From: a virus
Length of the DNA: 37,907 bases
Virus record (IMG/VR): IMGVR_UViG_3300027800_000014
Span: 1-37,907 of that record
Reading direction: 5' to 3' (one strand)
Part shown: positions 25,178 to 31,193 of the stretch, one piece after another
Position numbering within the stretch: the stretch's first letter is position 1
Layout: the number at the start of each line of letters is the position of its first letter
Made by a program: the position numbers and the translations under genes
The notes under the pieces: generated by a model
What the model was told of the DNA's origin: nothing
Database searches by the model: none
Seen by the model: the letters and a program-made list of their open reading frames with translations, nothing else

Positions 25178-25214
25178 GGGCTAGACAAGGATTCCCTTCC
25201 ACCTCCTCTAGCCC
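25178..25214 (+). promoter_or_regulatory. Nested hairpin between phosphoesterase and triple-HTH gene
   Basis: GGGCTAGA (25178-25185) and TCTAGCCC (25207-25214) pair perfectly. Inside is AAGG-attc-CCTT. There is a TATAAT at about 25149 upstream, so it could lie in a short leader, or it may be the end of the phosphoesterase mRNA. No T-run follows, which makes a classic terminator less likely. Confidence 0.6.
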
Positions 25215-25237
25215 GTTGAATTTAATACTATAAGTGT

Positions 25238-25268
25238 TTGACAAATCCCCTATAAAGTTTGATATTAG
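25238..25268 (+). promoter_or_regulatory. Sigma70-type promoter with leaderless start
   Basis: TTGACA (25238-25243) is followed after 17 bases by GATATT (25261-25266), overlapping TG-A-TATTAG. The ATG at 25272 lies 5 bases past GATATT, so RNA would start at or beside the start codon. This is the best -35/-10 pair in the window and supports leaderless translation of the HTH gene. Confidence 0.7.
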
Positions 25269-25271
25269 ACT

Positions 25272-25736
25272 ATGCTGTCCCACATCATAATGAAACAAAT
25301 CCTAGAGTTAAGAGAACGAGGATATAGCTACAAAGAAATTAGAGAGGAAACTGGAGTGTCATGCGTTACCATCTCTTCATACTGTTCACGATATAGACCA
25401 AACCTCAAGAACATTGCAATCAGATACAAATTCACTAGCCATTTAGATCAAATCACTTTACTTAGAAGAAAGGGTAGAACGATTGAGTATATTGCTAAGA
25501 CTGTAGGACTCTCAGAAACCACTATTAGAAAGGTATGTAAAATATATTGTCCTGGATTAAGAAATATAGCCCAAAGAAAGATTACTCCTAAACAAGAGAT
25601 AGAAATAATACAGTACTACAGATATCGTTATCCTATAAAGCAAATAGCTAAAATGGTTGGAGTTAGCAAGAATACGGTAAACAGAATACTCAAGTGTCAG
25701 GGATTCAATCCTAAACTTATGTATGCAGATAGATAG
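25272..25736 (+). CDS. Triple helix-turn-helix DNA-binding protein
   Basis: The 154 residues form three tandem HTH units of about 50 residues each (about 6-42, 57-93 and 107-143). Each contains a recognisable turn: YKEIREETGVSCVTIS, IEYIAKTVGLSETTIR and IKQIAKMVGVSKNTVN. The units resemble resolvase or transposase OrfA type HTHs, but no catalytic domain is attached. The product is strongly basic and made almost entirely of DNA-binding modules. It has its own promoter and a leaderless start, and the next promoter starts one base after its stop. A regulator that reads tandem half-sites is likely. Confidence 0.85.
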   Translation: MLSHIIMKQILELRERGYSYKEIREETGVSCVTISSYCSRYRPNLKNIAIRYKFTSHLDQITLLRRKGRTIEYIAKTVGLSETTIRKVCKIYCPGLRNIAQRKITPKQEIEIIQYYRYRYPIKQIAKMVGVSKNTVNRILKCQGFNPKLMYADR

Positions 25737-25745
25737 TGGTATAAT
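25737..25745 (+). promoter_or_regulatory. Consensus extended -10 promoter
   Basis: TGG-TATAAT matches the extended -10 consensus fully and begins right after the TAG of the triple-HTH gene. RNA would start at about 25751-25752, so the first bases of the transcript would be GUCGGGUCAA, the sequence complementary to the hairpin loop at 26123-26132. Confidence 0.65.
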
Positions 25746-25758
25746 AAATAGTCGGGTC

Positions 25759-25785
25759 AAGTTTAGTTTATTTTAAGTTTAGTTT
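25759..25785 (+). repeat. Two tandem AAGTTTAGTTT repeats in a leader
   Basis: AAGTTTAGTTT occurs at 25759-25769 and 25775-25785, a 16-base spacing, between the start of transcription and the ATG at 25795. It may bind a protein or stand in for a ribosome-binding site. TTTAGTT-like strings also occur ahead of other genes. Confidence 0.55.
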
Positions 25786-25794
25786 TGTAAAGTT

Positions 25795-26115
25795 ATGTCA
25801 AAAGAAAAAAATAGCAGTGGTGCTTCACAACCTATTGCAGTGAGCGAATCGGAGCTAAAAATGCACAAGGTTCGGGTGTTATCAGATAATTTCCATGCGA
25901 ATATGTGGCAAGAAAGGGGAATCTCCTTTGGAGAGTTCATGACTATCATTGAATCTTTGGGGCTTCCAGAAAGGCAGTATGGTGCAGTTAGACAGCTTAT
26001 TGCTAGGAAGTTAGACGACAGAGTTGGCTGTATTATGAGTATGTTCGACCAACAGTTAGAACAGTATTTTGACTATAAAAGAGAGAATTGTGAGAATGTC
26101 GCAGTTCTAAAGTAG
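25795..26115 (+). CDS. Unknown helical protein flanked by complementary 10-mers
   Basis: This 106-residue protein is not recognised. It has a polar N-terminus (about 1-20), then helices (SELKMHKVRVLSDNFHANMW; FGEFMTIIESLGLPERQYGA; MSMFDQQLEQYFDYKRE). No membrane span or nuclease motif is seen. A 10-base sequence at the predicted mRNA start (25751-25760) is the perfect complement of one just past the stop (26123-26132). It may be a small regulator of the following transcript. Confidence 0.7.
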   Translation: MSKEKNSSGASQPIAVSESELKMHKVRVLSDNFHANMWQERGISFGEFMTIIESLGLPERQYGAVRQLIARKLDDRVGCIMSMFDQQLEQYFDYKRENCENVAVLK

Positions 26116-26268
26116 CCGTTCATTGACCCGACACGGCTCTTGTAGGCAACAGACAATGGTATGTTGCAACCAATCTACAAGGTGCAGGACTTAATCGTCT
26201 TGTGCCTACAGGAGCTAATAACTATAGGTAGTTGAACAATGCTTGTATTAATATGATAATCAAGCATT
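26114..26268 (+). ncRNA. Four-hairpin structured RNA tract
   Basis: Consecutive perfect inverted repeats: AGCCGT/ACGGCT (26114-26138); CTTGTAG-GCAACA with TGTTGC then CTACAAG (26139-26181); AACTA/TAGTT (26220-26233); AATGCTTG/CAAGCATT (26238-26268). TGTAGGCA (26141-26148) can also pair with TGCCTACA (26203-26210), so two folds compete. The loop of the first hairpin holds TTGACCCGAC, complementary to 25751-25760. There is no T-run, and the ATG at 26287 follows 18 bases later. It may be a 3' UTR, a leader switch or a processed RNA. Confidence 0.65.
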
Positions 26269-26286
26269 AACATTAGCAGTAATATT

Positions 26287-26493
26287 ATGAACTTTTTCCA
26301 AGTTAGAAAGTATACAAAGTTCCCATTTAGGAATGTAAAATGTGATGAATTAATTCAATCATTTGAAACTCTCGATCAAGCCAATGCCTTTTCAATTGCA
26401 TTCAATACTAAGAGGAATGAAAGAGGAAAGTATATAGTCAAAAGTAATGATGGATACTATGTTTGTGAGATAAAAAAACCAAGTTTCAGATAA
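26287..26493 (+). CDS. Small unknown protein
   Basis: A 68-residue, basic protein (MNFFQVRKYTKFPFRNVKCD). It has a helix (SFETLDQANAFSIAFNTKRN, about 25-44) and a beta end (YIVKSNDGYYVCEIKKPS). The family is not recognised. It follows the structured RNA by 18 bases and lacks a Shine-Dalgarno. Confidence 0.65.
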   Translation: MNFFQVRKYTKFPFRNVKCDELIQSFETLDQANAFSIAFNTKRNERGKYIVKSNDGYYVCEIKKPSFR

Positions 26494-26542
26494 CTATTAT
26501 AAGCTTATTGACTTCCATTTTTAGTTATTGTATGTTTGAAGT

Positions 26543-26638
26543 ATGAAAAGAAATCGAACACATTTCACAAAGTTAGATAGTTTTATAGAGGGGGCAGTTT
26601 ACTGTTCGGTTTCCTGTCCTCTCTGTAAAGATATTTAA
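26543..26638 (+). CDS. 31-residue Cys-containing leader peptide candidate
   Basis: An ATG-to-TAA frame lies over the hairpin ahead of the replication initiator. The product starts MKRNRTHFTKLD and ends with three Cys (CSVSCPLCKD), a CxxxC-x2-C pattern. If translated, ribosomes would open the 26587-26624 stem and free the element at 26604-26612. It is short and may be chance; the overlap with RNA structure makes it of interest. Confidence 0.35.
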   Translation: MKRNRTHFTKLDSFIEGAVYCSVSCPLCKDI

Positions 26639-26650
26639 TTTAAACCGAAC
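26587..26650 (+). promoter_or_regulatory. Predicted H-type pseudoknot in the initiator mRNA leader
   Basis: Stem 1: 26587-26597 pairs with 26614-26624 (11 pairs, two G-U). Its 16-base loop has GTTCGGTTT (26604-26612), which is a perfect 9-base complement of AAACCGAAC (26642-26650), 5 bases before the ATG at 26656. Closing stem 2 would block ribosome access to the start. The pairing is seen; regulation is inferred. Confidence 0.65.
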
Positions 26651-26655
26651 AAACA

Positions 26656-27369
26656 ATGGAGAATACAACTTGGGTAAAACTCTATAGAAAATTCACCGAA
26701 TGGGAATGGTATTCTGATATCAATACGAAGGTGTTATTTTTGCACCTTCTTTTGAGAGTGAATTATAAAGACAAAAATTGGAGAGGTGTTTTGGTTAGGC
26801 GTGGATCAATTATAACTAGCCTCGGAAACCTCGCGGAAGAAACAGGTTTGACAGTCATGCAGGTGAGGACATCAGTAAAGAAGCTAATTTCAACACACGA
26901 GATAACACACCTCGGGACACGAGAATATAGCGTTATAACGATAGAAAAGTATAATGAGTACCAAACCGATAACAAGCCAAGTAACACACAAGTAACAAAC
27001 GAGCAACAAACCTCTAACACACCTGTAACAACTACTAAAGAATGTAAAGAAAGAAAGAATATATCTAAAGATACGGCTACGCCCGTCTATGGAAACAAAG
27101 ATTTAATTTCTTTGAAGAAGTTTCTAATGAGTAACTACCCAAAACCTTTGGATGGTGTAGTCGATACTAGAAAGCTACAGAACTTAAAACAAGTATCAAC
27201 AAAAAGAAAGAATCAAGATGAATGGATGGATGAAGATTGGAAACAGAATATAAAGAAGTTCTTAATCTTGTATCTACAGGAAACGCAAGAAGAGTATCTA
27301 GTGAATAGCATTGATAAACTCCGAGAGAAAGCCAAACTCTGGAGAGAGTACCGTGGCAAAATAAATTAA
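26656..27369 (+). CDS. DnaD-like replisome organiser / replication initiator
   Basis: The N-terminal 100 residues are a winged-helix domain of the phage replisome organiser type: WVKLYRKFTEWEWYSD, VRRGSIITSLGNLAEETG, then LTVMQVRTSVKKLISTHEIT and YSVITIEKYNEYQ. Next is a low-complexity Thr/Asn/Gln linker (about 105-128), and then a helical C-terminal region (about 145-237). Such proteins bind the origin, which often lies in their own gene, and load the host helicase. Tandem AAGTAACA strings lie in the linker DNA (26979 and 26990). The leader can form a pseudoknot. Confidence 0.8.
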   Translation: MENTTWVKLYRKFTEWEWYSDINTKVLFLHLLLRVNYKDKNWRGVLVRRGSIITSLGNLAEETGLTVMQVRTSVKKLISTHEITHLGTREYSVITIEKYNEYQTDNKPSNTQVTNEQQTSNTPVTTTKECKERKNISKDTATPVYGNKDLISLKKFLMSNYPKPLDGVVDTRKLQNLKQVSTKRKNQDEWMDEDWKQNIKKFLILYLQETQEEYLVNSIDKLREKAKLWREYRGKIN

Positions 27370-27382
27370 GTAACTATTTAAT

Positions 27383-27790
27383 ATGGAGAACCTAGTAAAA
27401 ACAGATATCGGATTGATTACAACTATCAACGCTAATTGGTTATTCAAACAGGGTATTATCACCAGAGAGGGATATATCAGCAATAATCTTTTAGATGGAA
27501 TGGTAGATAAAAAGGTTCAAGCGTACTCATATTTTAGATGGTTAATTGATGATGTAAAGAATAAAATTCCAACAACACCTAAACAAGTTTATCTTGAGAT
27601 AGATGACTTAATAGATGTTATGAGAGTGGGGAGTATTGATAAACCATATAAGGTTGATGAAAAAGAATTCCGTTATATAGCAAGATATCCAAAGGTAGAC
27701 AATGTATATAACTCTGGAAGGAAAGCATTTACAGAACACCAGCCAATAAACAAGGGAAAGAAAAAACAGTTTGTAGATTTTGAGGATTAG
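27383..27790 (+). CDS. Unknown protein after the replication initiator
   Basis: A 135-residue protein that follows the initiator by 13 bases. It has INANWLFKQGIITREGY (about 15-31), helices around 45-60 (VQAYSYFRWLIDDVKN) and a basic C-terminal tail (NKGKKKQFVDFED). It could be a helicase-loading or DNA-binding partner by position, but no family is recognised. Confidence 0.7.
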   Translation: MENLVKTDIGLITTINANWLFKQGIITREGYISNNLLDGMVDKKVQAYSYFRWLIDDVKNKIPTTPKQVYLEIDDLIDVMRVGSIDKPYKVDEKEFRYIARYPKVDNVYNSGRKAFTEHQPINKGKKKQFVDFED

Positions 27791-27814
27791 TTAAATTTAT
27801 TTATTAAATAATAT

Positions 27815-28312
27815 ATGAAAATCCTAAACTTAAAAGACCCAGTTTATGACTTTAAGCTAAACCTTGTTGTTGAGTGTGATTACGATGAGTTTAGAAAATT
27901 AGTTCTTGACAATGACCAATATGACTGTGGTGATTTTGCAGATGAGACAGTTGGGATGTATGTGCCAATAGAGGATAAGAATGTTTATTACATGTACATA
28001 AGAGATATGGATATCCCAATAATCGCCCATGAGATATTGCATATGGTATTTGACATGCTGACTAGCAAGGGTTTGTCGTTGTCGGATAGTAGCGAGGAAG
28101 CATACACATATTCTTTTGAATATTGGATGCGTTTGATATTAACAAAGATTATGCCAAATATCGTAAGTCAGAAAATGAGTAGACCAGTGAAACCTATTTT
28201 ATATGGCGATATTTCTGATTTATCATGCACAAATAATTCTGCCTATAAGCACAGCTCTACTTATTGCCCTGATAGTCTGATATACAGTGGCTCGGCTCAT
28301 TGTTTGTACTAA
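27815..28312 (+). CDS. HExxH zincin-like metallopeptidase
   Basis: The 165-residue protein has an HEILH zinc-binding helix (His72, Glu73, His76) after a beta strand (NVYYMYIRDMDIPIIA). About 18 residues later comes SSEEAYTYSFEYW, whose Glu94/95 is the expected third ligand (gluzincin-like spacing). A C-terminal tail has three Cys (SCTNNSAYKHSSTYC and HC). Small phage proteins of this HExxH-plus-EEAYxY type are known but uncharacterised. A cytosolic protease acting on host or phage proteins is inferred. It has an AT-only leader. Confidence 0.7.
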   Translation: MKILNLKDPVYDFKLNLVVECDYDEFRKLVLDNDQYDCGDFADETVGMYVPIEDKNVYYMYIRDMDIPIIAHEILHMVFDMLTSKGLSLSDSSEEAYTYSFEYWMRLILTKIMPNIVSQKMSRPVKPILYGDISDLSCTNNSAYKHSSTYCPDSLIYSGSAHCLY

Positions 28313-28336
28313 ATCTAATTTAATATCTAAATAGAA

Positions 28337-28582
28337 ATGACAAAAGAACAAAGAGAAGAACTAAAAAAGAAAATAACAATGGTTGAAATCTGTGGCACAA
28401 AAGTATTCTATATTAGCTTTATACCAGTACATTCGGTAGATATGCTATTAGATTTTATAGAGAGTGAAGTAGAGAAAGCAAAGAAAGAAGAACTTAAATA
28501 CTTACAAAAGAAATATGGAGATGAATGGTTTATAGACATGAATAATGACGATATTGAGGAAGAAAAAAAACGACTCGGTTAG
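28337..28582 (+). CDS. Small unknown charged protein
   Basis: The 81-residue protein has a Lys/Glu-rich N-terminus, a beta hairpin (VEICGTKVFYISFIPV) and a long charged helix (about 35-60). It has no membrane span and no recognised family. It sits between the HExxH gene and the PD-(D/E)XK gene in the early block, behind an AT-only leader. Confidence 0.7.
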   Translation: MTKEQREELKKKITMVEICGTKVFYISFIPVHSVDMLLDFIESEVEKAKKEELKYLQKKYGDEWFIDMNNDDIEEEKKRLG

Positions 28583-28607
28583 TTAATTAAATTTTAGTTA
28601 TACAGAG

Positions 28608-29078
28608 ATGGGAAAAACATTCTTTGAAGACTTAGAGAAGGGAAAGGGAGCTGAATTATATATTCTGGATCAACTCAAGAATGAATTTCCTACCATGGTA
28701 AAAGTAGAAGAGAAGTGTATCAACTACGATTTAATTGATGACAATGGATATACAGTTGAGGTTAAGCTAGATACTAGAAGTAAAGATACAGGGAACGTAG
28801 CCATTGAGATAAGGCATAGAGGAATACCAGCGGGGATATCGATATCAAAAGCTATGGAGTGGGCTGTTGTTTATTACCTGAAGTATTATGGTTGGGTTTA
28901 CTCAAGAACTAAGCCAGATAATATCCGAAGATTTATTAAAAGAAACATAGAATTTTTAAGGGTGTATGAGAACCCAGATGACTTAGATAAGTCTCAAATT
29001 GTGCTTATTGATACTATAGATTTTGCTAATGAATTTAATTACTACAAAATACTTGACACCTATGCACCCATGGTGTAA
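28608..29078 (+). CDS. PD-(D/E)XK nuclease-like protein
   Basis: The 156 residues hold the PD-(D/E)XK core near the N-terminus: an early Glu16 in the first helix, INYDLI (Asp41), then TVEVKLD (Glu51, Lys53) and TGNVAIEIRHRG, followed by PAGISISKAMEW. This fits a Holliday-junction-resolvase or restriction-like fold. In a recombination block next to the Rad52-like gene, a role in branch or end processing is reasonable. A promoter for the next genes lies in its last codons. Confidence 0.8.
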   Translation: MGKTFFEDLEKGKGAELYILDQLKNEFPTMVKVEEKCINYDLIDDNGYTVEVKLDTRSKDTGNVAIEIRHRGIPAGISISKAMEWAVVYYLKYYGWVYSRTKPDNIRRFIKRNIEFLRVYENPDDLDKSQIVLIDTIDFANEFNYYKILDTYAPMV

Positions 29079-29081
29079 TAT
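29053..29081 (+). promoter_or_regulatory. Sigma70-type promoter inside the 3' end of the nuclease gene
   Basis: TTGACA (29053-29058), 17 bases, then TAATAT (29076-29081). It overlaps the nuclease stop and would start RNA near 29088, 26 bases before the ATG at 29114. The GGTGTAAT string is shared with the candidate at 30540. Confidence 0.6.
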
Positions 29082-29113
29082 GTAATTATAATAAATTATT
29101 AATCATTATATTT

Positions 29114-29305
29114 ATGGAAGGAAATATAAAGAAAGCGGTTATGGAATTTGAGAAGAATTTCAAACCCAAAAAGAAGATAGTTTTACCACAAAGCTATTTC
29201 GATGAATTCAAGGCTACGAAGACATACCAAAACGGACAAAACTTTTATAACACTATTAAGATGTCTAATAGTTATGCTGAAGCAAAACAACATAATTTAG
29301 TTTAA
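29114..29305 (+). CDS. Small basic protein of unknown function
   Basis: The 63-residue protein is basic (EKNFKPKKKIVLPQS), with a helical end (YFDEFKATKTYQNGQNFYNT). The family is not recognised. It is first in the transcript predicted from the 29053 promoter and ends 8 bases before the next ATG, in the recombination block. Confidence 0.65.
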   Translation: MEGNIKKAVMEFEKNFKPKKKIVLPQSYFDEFKATKTYQNGQNFYNTIKMSNSYAEAKQHNLV

Positions 29306-29313
29306 TTACTACT

Positions 29314-29583
29314 ATGAACAAAAAGATAGAAGAAGCATTAAATAAATACAGAGAGGATAGCAAGGGCATAATCAATAACATGATCGCTGGTGTAGAAACA
29401 AAGATTGTATATGTGAATGGTAAGGAATATTTCTTAAATGATAAAGAGATAGAAGTTGTTAACACATTCTTTGGTACACACGAGTACGCAAGTAATTGTT
29501 GCATAGCAGATATTGATGAAAGTGGCATTTGCTCAGATTGTAAGGAGCATGCAAGTAAAGTTTTAATTTTTAGGAATTTATAA
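29314..29583 (+). CDS. Small protein with C-terminal zinc-binding motif
   Basis: The 89-residue protein has a helical N-terminal part and a C-terminal metal-site pattern: NCCIADIDESGICSDCKEHA (about 62-81), with CC and CxxC pairs spaced as in one zinc ribbon. Similar CC...GICSDCKEH tails are seen in small phage proteins of unknown function. It precedes the Rad52-like gene by 2 bases and may act with it. Confidence 0.7.
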   Translation: MNKKIEEALNKYREDSKGIINNMIAGVETKIVYVNGKEYFLNDKEIEVVNTFFGTHEYASNCCIADIDESGICSDCKEHASKVLIFRNL

Positions 29584-29585
29584 TC

Positions 29586-30065
29586 ATGATAAAACTGGAA
29601 GACATAAAATTTAGGATAGGAAATACTGGAGAGAAAGGCGGGAAGCATTGGGCAATGGCTTTGATCTACATTGACGCAAGAGTAGCCCATGAGGAACTAG
29701 ACTCGAAATATAAGAACTGGAATTTTACATGGAGTACCGTTGAGGGACACCCATACGCAATTAAGGGAAAACTCGAAGTACAGGTGGATGACAAACAAGT
29801 CGTTAGAGAGGATGTAGGGTATCCACAAGACACGAAAATGTCAAAAGGGGTTAATGATACCGAGGCACTCAAGGACGCTGTCTCAGACGCTCTCAAGAGG
29901 TGTGCTGTAACTTTAGGAATCGGGAGAGAATTATATCAAGCTCCAAAGCTATTCAGTTACAATGTAAAAATGAATACTAATACAGGTAAAGTAGTTGGTT
30001 TTACTGATGACGGCGAGAAAGAAATTGAAGCCAAGATAGAAGTCTGGTACAAGAAATTAAGTTAA
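29586..30065 (+). CDS. Rad52/Sak-like single-strand annealing protein
   Basis: The 159-residue protein has the Rad52-like signature: VREDVGYP (about 73-80), followed by a KDAVSDALKRCAVTLGIGRE helix (about 96-115) ending in LY. Beta strands before it (NFTWSTVEGHPYAIKGKLEV) complete the fold. These proteins form rings that anneal complementary strands. With the PD-(D/E)XK nuclease it forms a plausible recombination pair. I see no Exo/RecT or phage helicase. Confidence 0.8.
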   Translation: MIKLEDIKFRIGNTGEKGGKHWAMALIYIDARVAHEELDSKYKNWNFTWSTVEGHPYAIKGKLEVQVDDKQVVREDVGYPQDTKMSKGVNDTEALKDAVSDALKRCAVTLGIGRELYQAPKLFSYNVKMNTNTGKVVGFTDDGEKEIEAKIEVWYKKLS

Positions 30066-30076
30066 ACTAGATAAAC

Positions 30077-30322
30077 ATGGAACAATTAGGAATAACAAAA
30101 ATACAAAGATACGGAATATTAAAGATTGAGAACGGACATATTGAGGAATATGCACAGATAGCAGAGTTCTTTGATAAGAGAATAATTATAGATTGGATCA
30201 AGCTGTTGCCAGACGTAAAAGATAATGGTGATAAGAACTTCCAAGCCTTTGAATCTTTAGAGAAGTATCTAATAATCTTTAATGATTGTAGACCAGATAA
30301 TATTAATATTTATAAGTACTAA
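30077..30322 (+). CDS. Small unknown protein
   Basis: An 81-residue acidic protein (KIQRYGILKIENGHIEEYAQ; FFDKRIIIDWIKLLPDVKDN). No motif is recognised. It starts 11 bases after the Rad52-like gene and ends one base before the next ATG, so the two are coupled. Confidence 0.65.
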   Translation: MEQLGITKIQRYGILKIENGHIEEYAQIAEFFDKRIIIDWIKLLPDVKDNGDKNFQAFESLEKYLIIFNDCRPDNINIYKY

Positions 30323-30323
30323 C

Positions 30324-30527
30324 ATGGAACAACCAAAATTCTACACATTTGCAGAGTTACTTAAAATGGGAATAAAGAAATATGATTTGAAGTACAGGAT
30401 GTACAGAGATGATAATTATCTAAGATTCGGAGTAACTGTTAGACAAAAGATAGTTGATGAAAAAGTTGTGAGTGAGGAATCATTCAAAAAGTACTTTAAG
30501 AAGCTTATTAAGAAAGGAAAGAAATAA
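30324..30527 (+). CDS. Small basic protein, possible DNA-binding
   Basis: The start is placed at the ATG at 30324, right behind the previous stop, rather than at an in-frame codon 42 bases upstream inside the neighbour. The 67-residue product, MEQPKFYTFAELLKMGIKKY, continues with a turn and ends in a strongly basic helix (SFKKYFKKLIKKGKK). The TFAELLKMGIK segment resembles an excisionase-like helix, but too weakly to name it. Confidence 0.6.
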   Translation: MEQPKFYTFAELLKMGIKKYDLKYRMYRDDNYLRFGVTVRQKIVDEKVVSEESFKKYFKKLIKKGKK

Positions 30528-30539
30528 TACTATAAGCAC

Positions 30540-30568
30540 TTGCACAGTATGAACCGAGGGTGTAATGT
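30540..30568 (+). promoter_or_regulatory. Candidate promoter before the structured RNA tract
   Basis: TTGCAC (30540-30545), 17 bases, then TAATGT (30563-30568). The -35 is weak (3 of 6) but the spacing and the GGTGTAAT context match the 29053 promoter. RNA would start near 30575. This excludes the ATG at 30565 and selects the one at 30598. Confidence 0.45.
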
Positions 30569-30597
30569 ATAGATATAATAAATTAAGCAAACCAATT

Positions 30598-30768
30598 ATG
30601 AAAATCAAACAAGAAAAGCAATTCAATTGGTGGGTAATCTTGATCGTGATTGGAATAGCAATGGTTGTATTCGGGCTTATATGGCAAGGAATTAATTGTG
30701 ATGAGAGGTTTAATGATTGCGTAGATAACGGGTATAGCGAAGTTTACTGTAACGCTATGCTTAATTAG
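30598..30768 (+). CDS. Small membrane protein with Cys-rich outer tail
   Basis: From the ATG at 30598 the 56-residue product has a short basic start (MKIKQEKQFN), one membrane span (about 11-31, WWVILIVIGIAMVVFGLIW) and a C-terminal tail with three Cys (INCDERFNDCVDNGYSEVYC). The upstream ATG at 30565 lies within the predicted -10. The orientation (Lys inside) puts the Cys tail outside. It may alter the host envelope, for example superinfection exclusion; this is inference. Confidence 0.65.
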   Translation: MKIKQEKQFNWWVILIVIGIAMVVFGLIWQGINCDERFNDCVDNGYSEVYCNAMLN

Positions 30769-30910
30769 TTCTTTAGATTGGCTCATGATTGTTGGTTTCA
30801 GGCAGTTTCTAACATATCGTGAGCCTATCCCTGCTAGTGGATTCAGTTGATTCTGCTGGTAAGGATAGGAATAGTCTTTTAGAGTTCTTTGAAAAGTTGA
30901 ATATTATATT

Positions 30911-31193
30911 GGAGAGAGTGGCAGAGTTATTGCACGAATAATGATATAAGAATGAAATATGTGATAGCCAATAGCGTAATGCCAATTATGTGAGCTTCCG
31001 AATGGTTGCTCCATATAGCATAGTTGGTTGCAATCAATAAATTGGGGACACTGGCTGACGCCCCCGCTTATATACATATTTGGTGGCGTGAGATGACAGT
31101 AGCACTTTGGTAGTAAGTCGGGTATATATCGGCAGGTGTATATCTGCAAGCAGATTTGCTAATCGCCAGTAGGTTAAAACCTTACCTCTCTCC
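30911..31193 (+). ncRNA. 283-base RNA domain closed by tRNA-like ends
   Basis: The 5' end reads GAGAGAG-TG-GCA-gagttat-TGC (7-base acceptor-like strand, T8, G9, 3-pair D-like stem). The 3' end reads GTAGG-ttaaaac-CTTAC directly followed by CTCTCTC (5-pair stem with a 7-base loop starting TT, then the acceptor partner). CGAAT (30935) can pair with ATTTG (31154). This resembles the end domain of tmRNA. Against it: the loop is not TTCRA, there is no CCA, and no tag frame is clear. Confidence 0.4.

Noticed and set aside
25272-25736. Transposase or integrase
   Set aside because: The frame has only HTH modules. No DDE, serine or tyrosine recombinase site is present, and no element ends are seen.
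30282-30323. Upstream start at 30282 for the gene ending at 30527
   Set aside because: It lies within the previous gene; the ATG at 30324 follows that stop directly.
30565-30597. ATG at 30565 as start of the small membrane protein
   Set aside because: It overlaps the predicted -10 box, so it would not be in the RNA; the ATG at 30598 keeps the whole span.
30904-31149. Minus-strand open frame of 81 codons in the gene-free tract
   Set aside because: All supported genes are on the + strand. The frame is rich in Cys, Tyr and Pro with no start signal, and lies over inverted repeats, so it is probably chance.
30911-31193. Group I intron in a tRNA gene
   Set aside because: I looked for the conserved core strings and a proper anticodon loop with U33 and did not find them; the ends are tRNA-like but no exon pair gives a usable tRNA.
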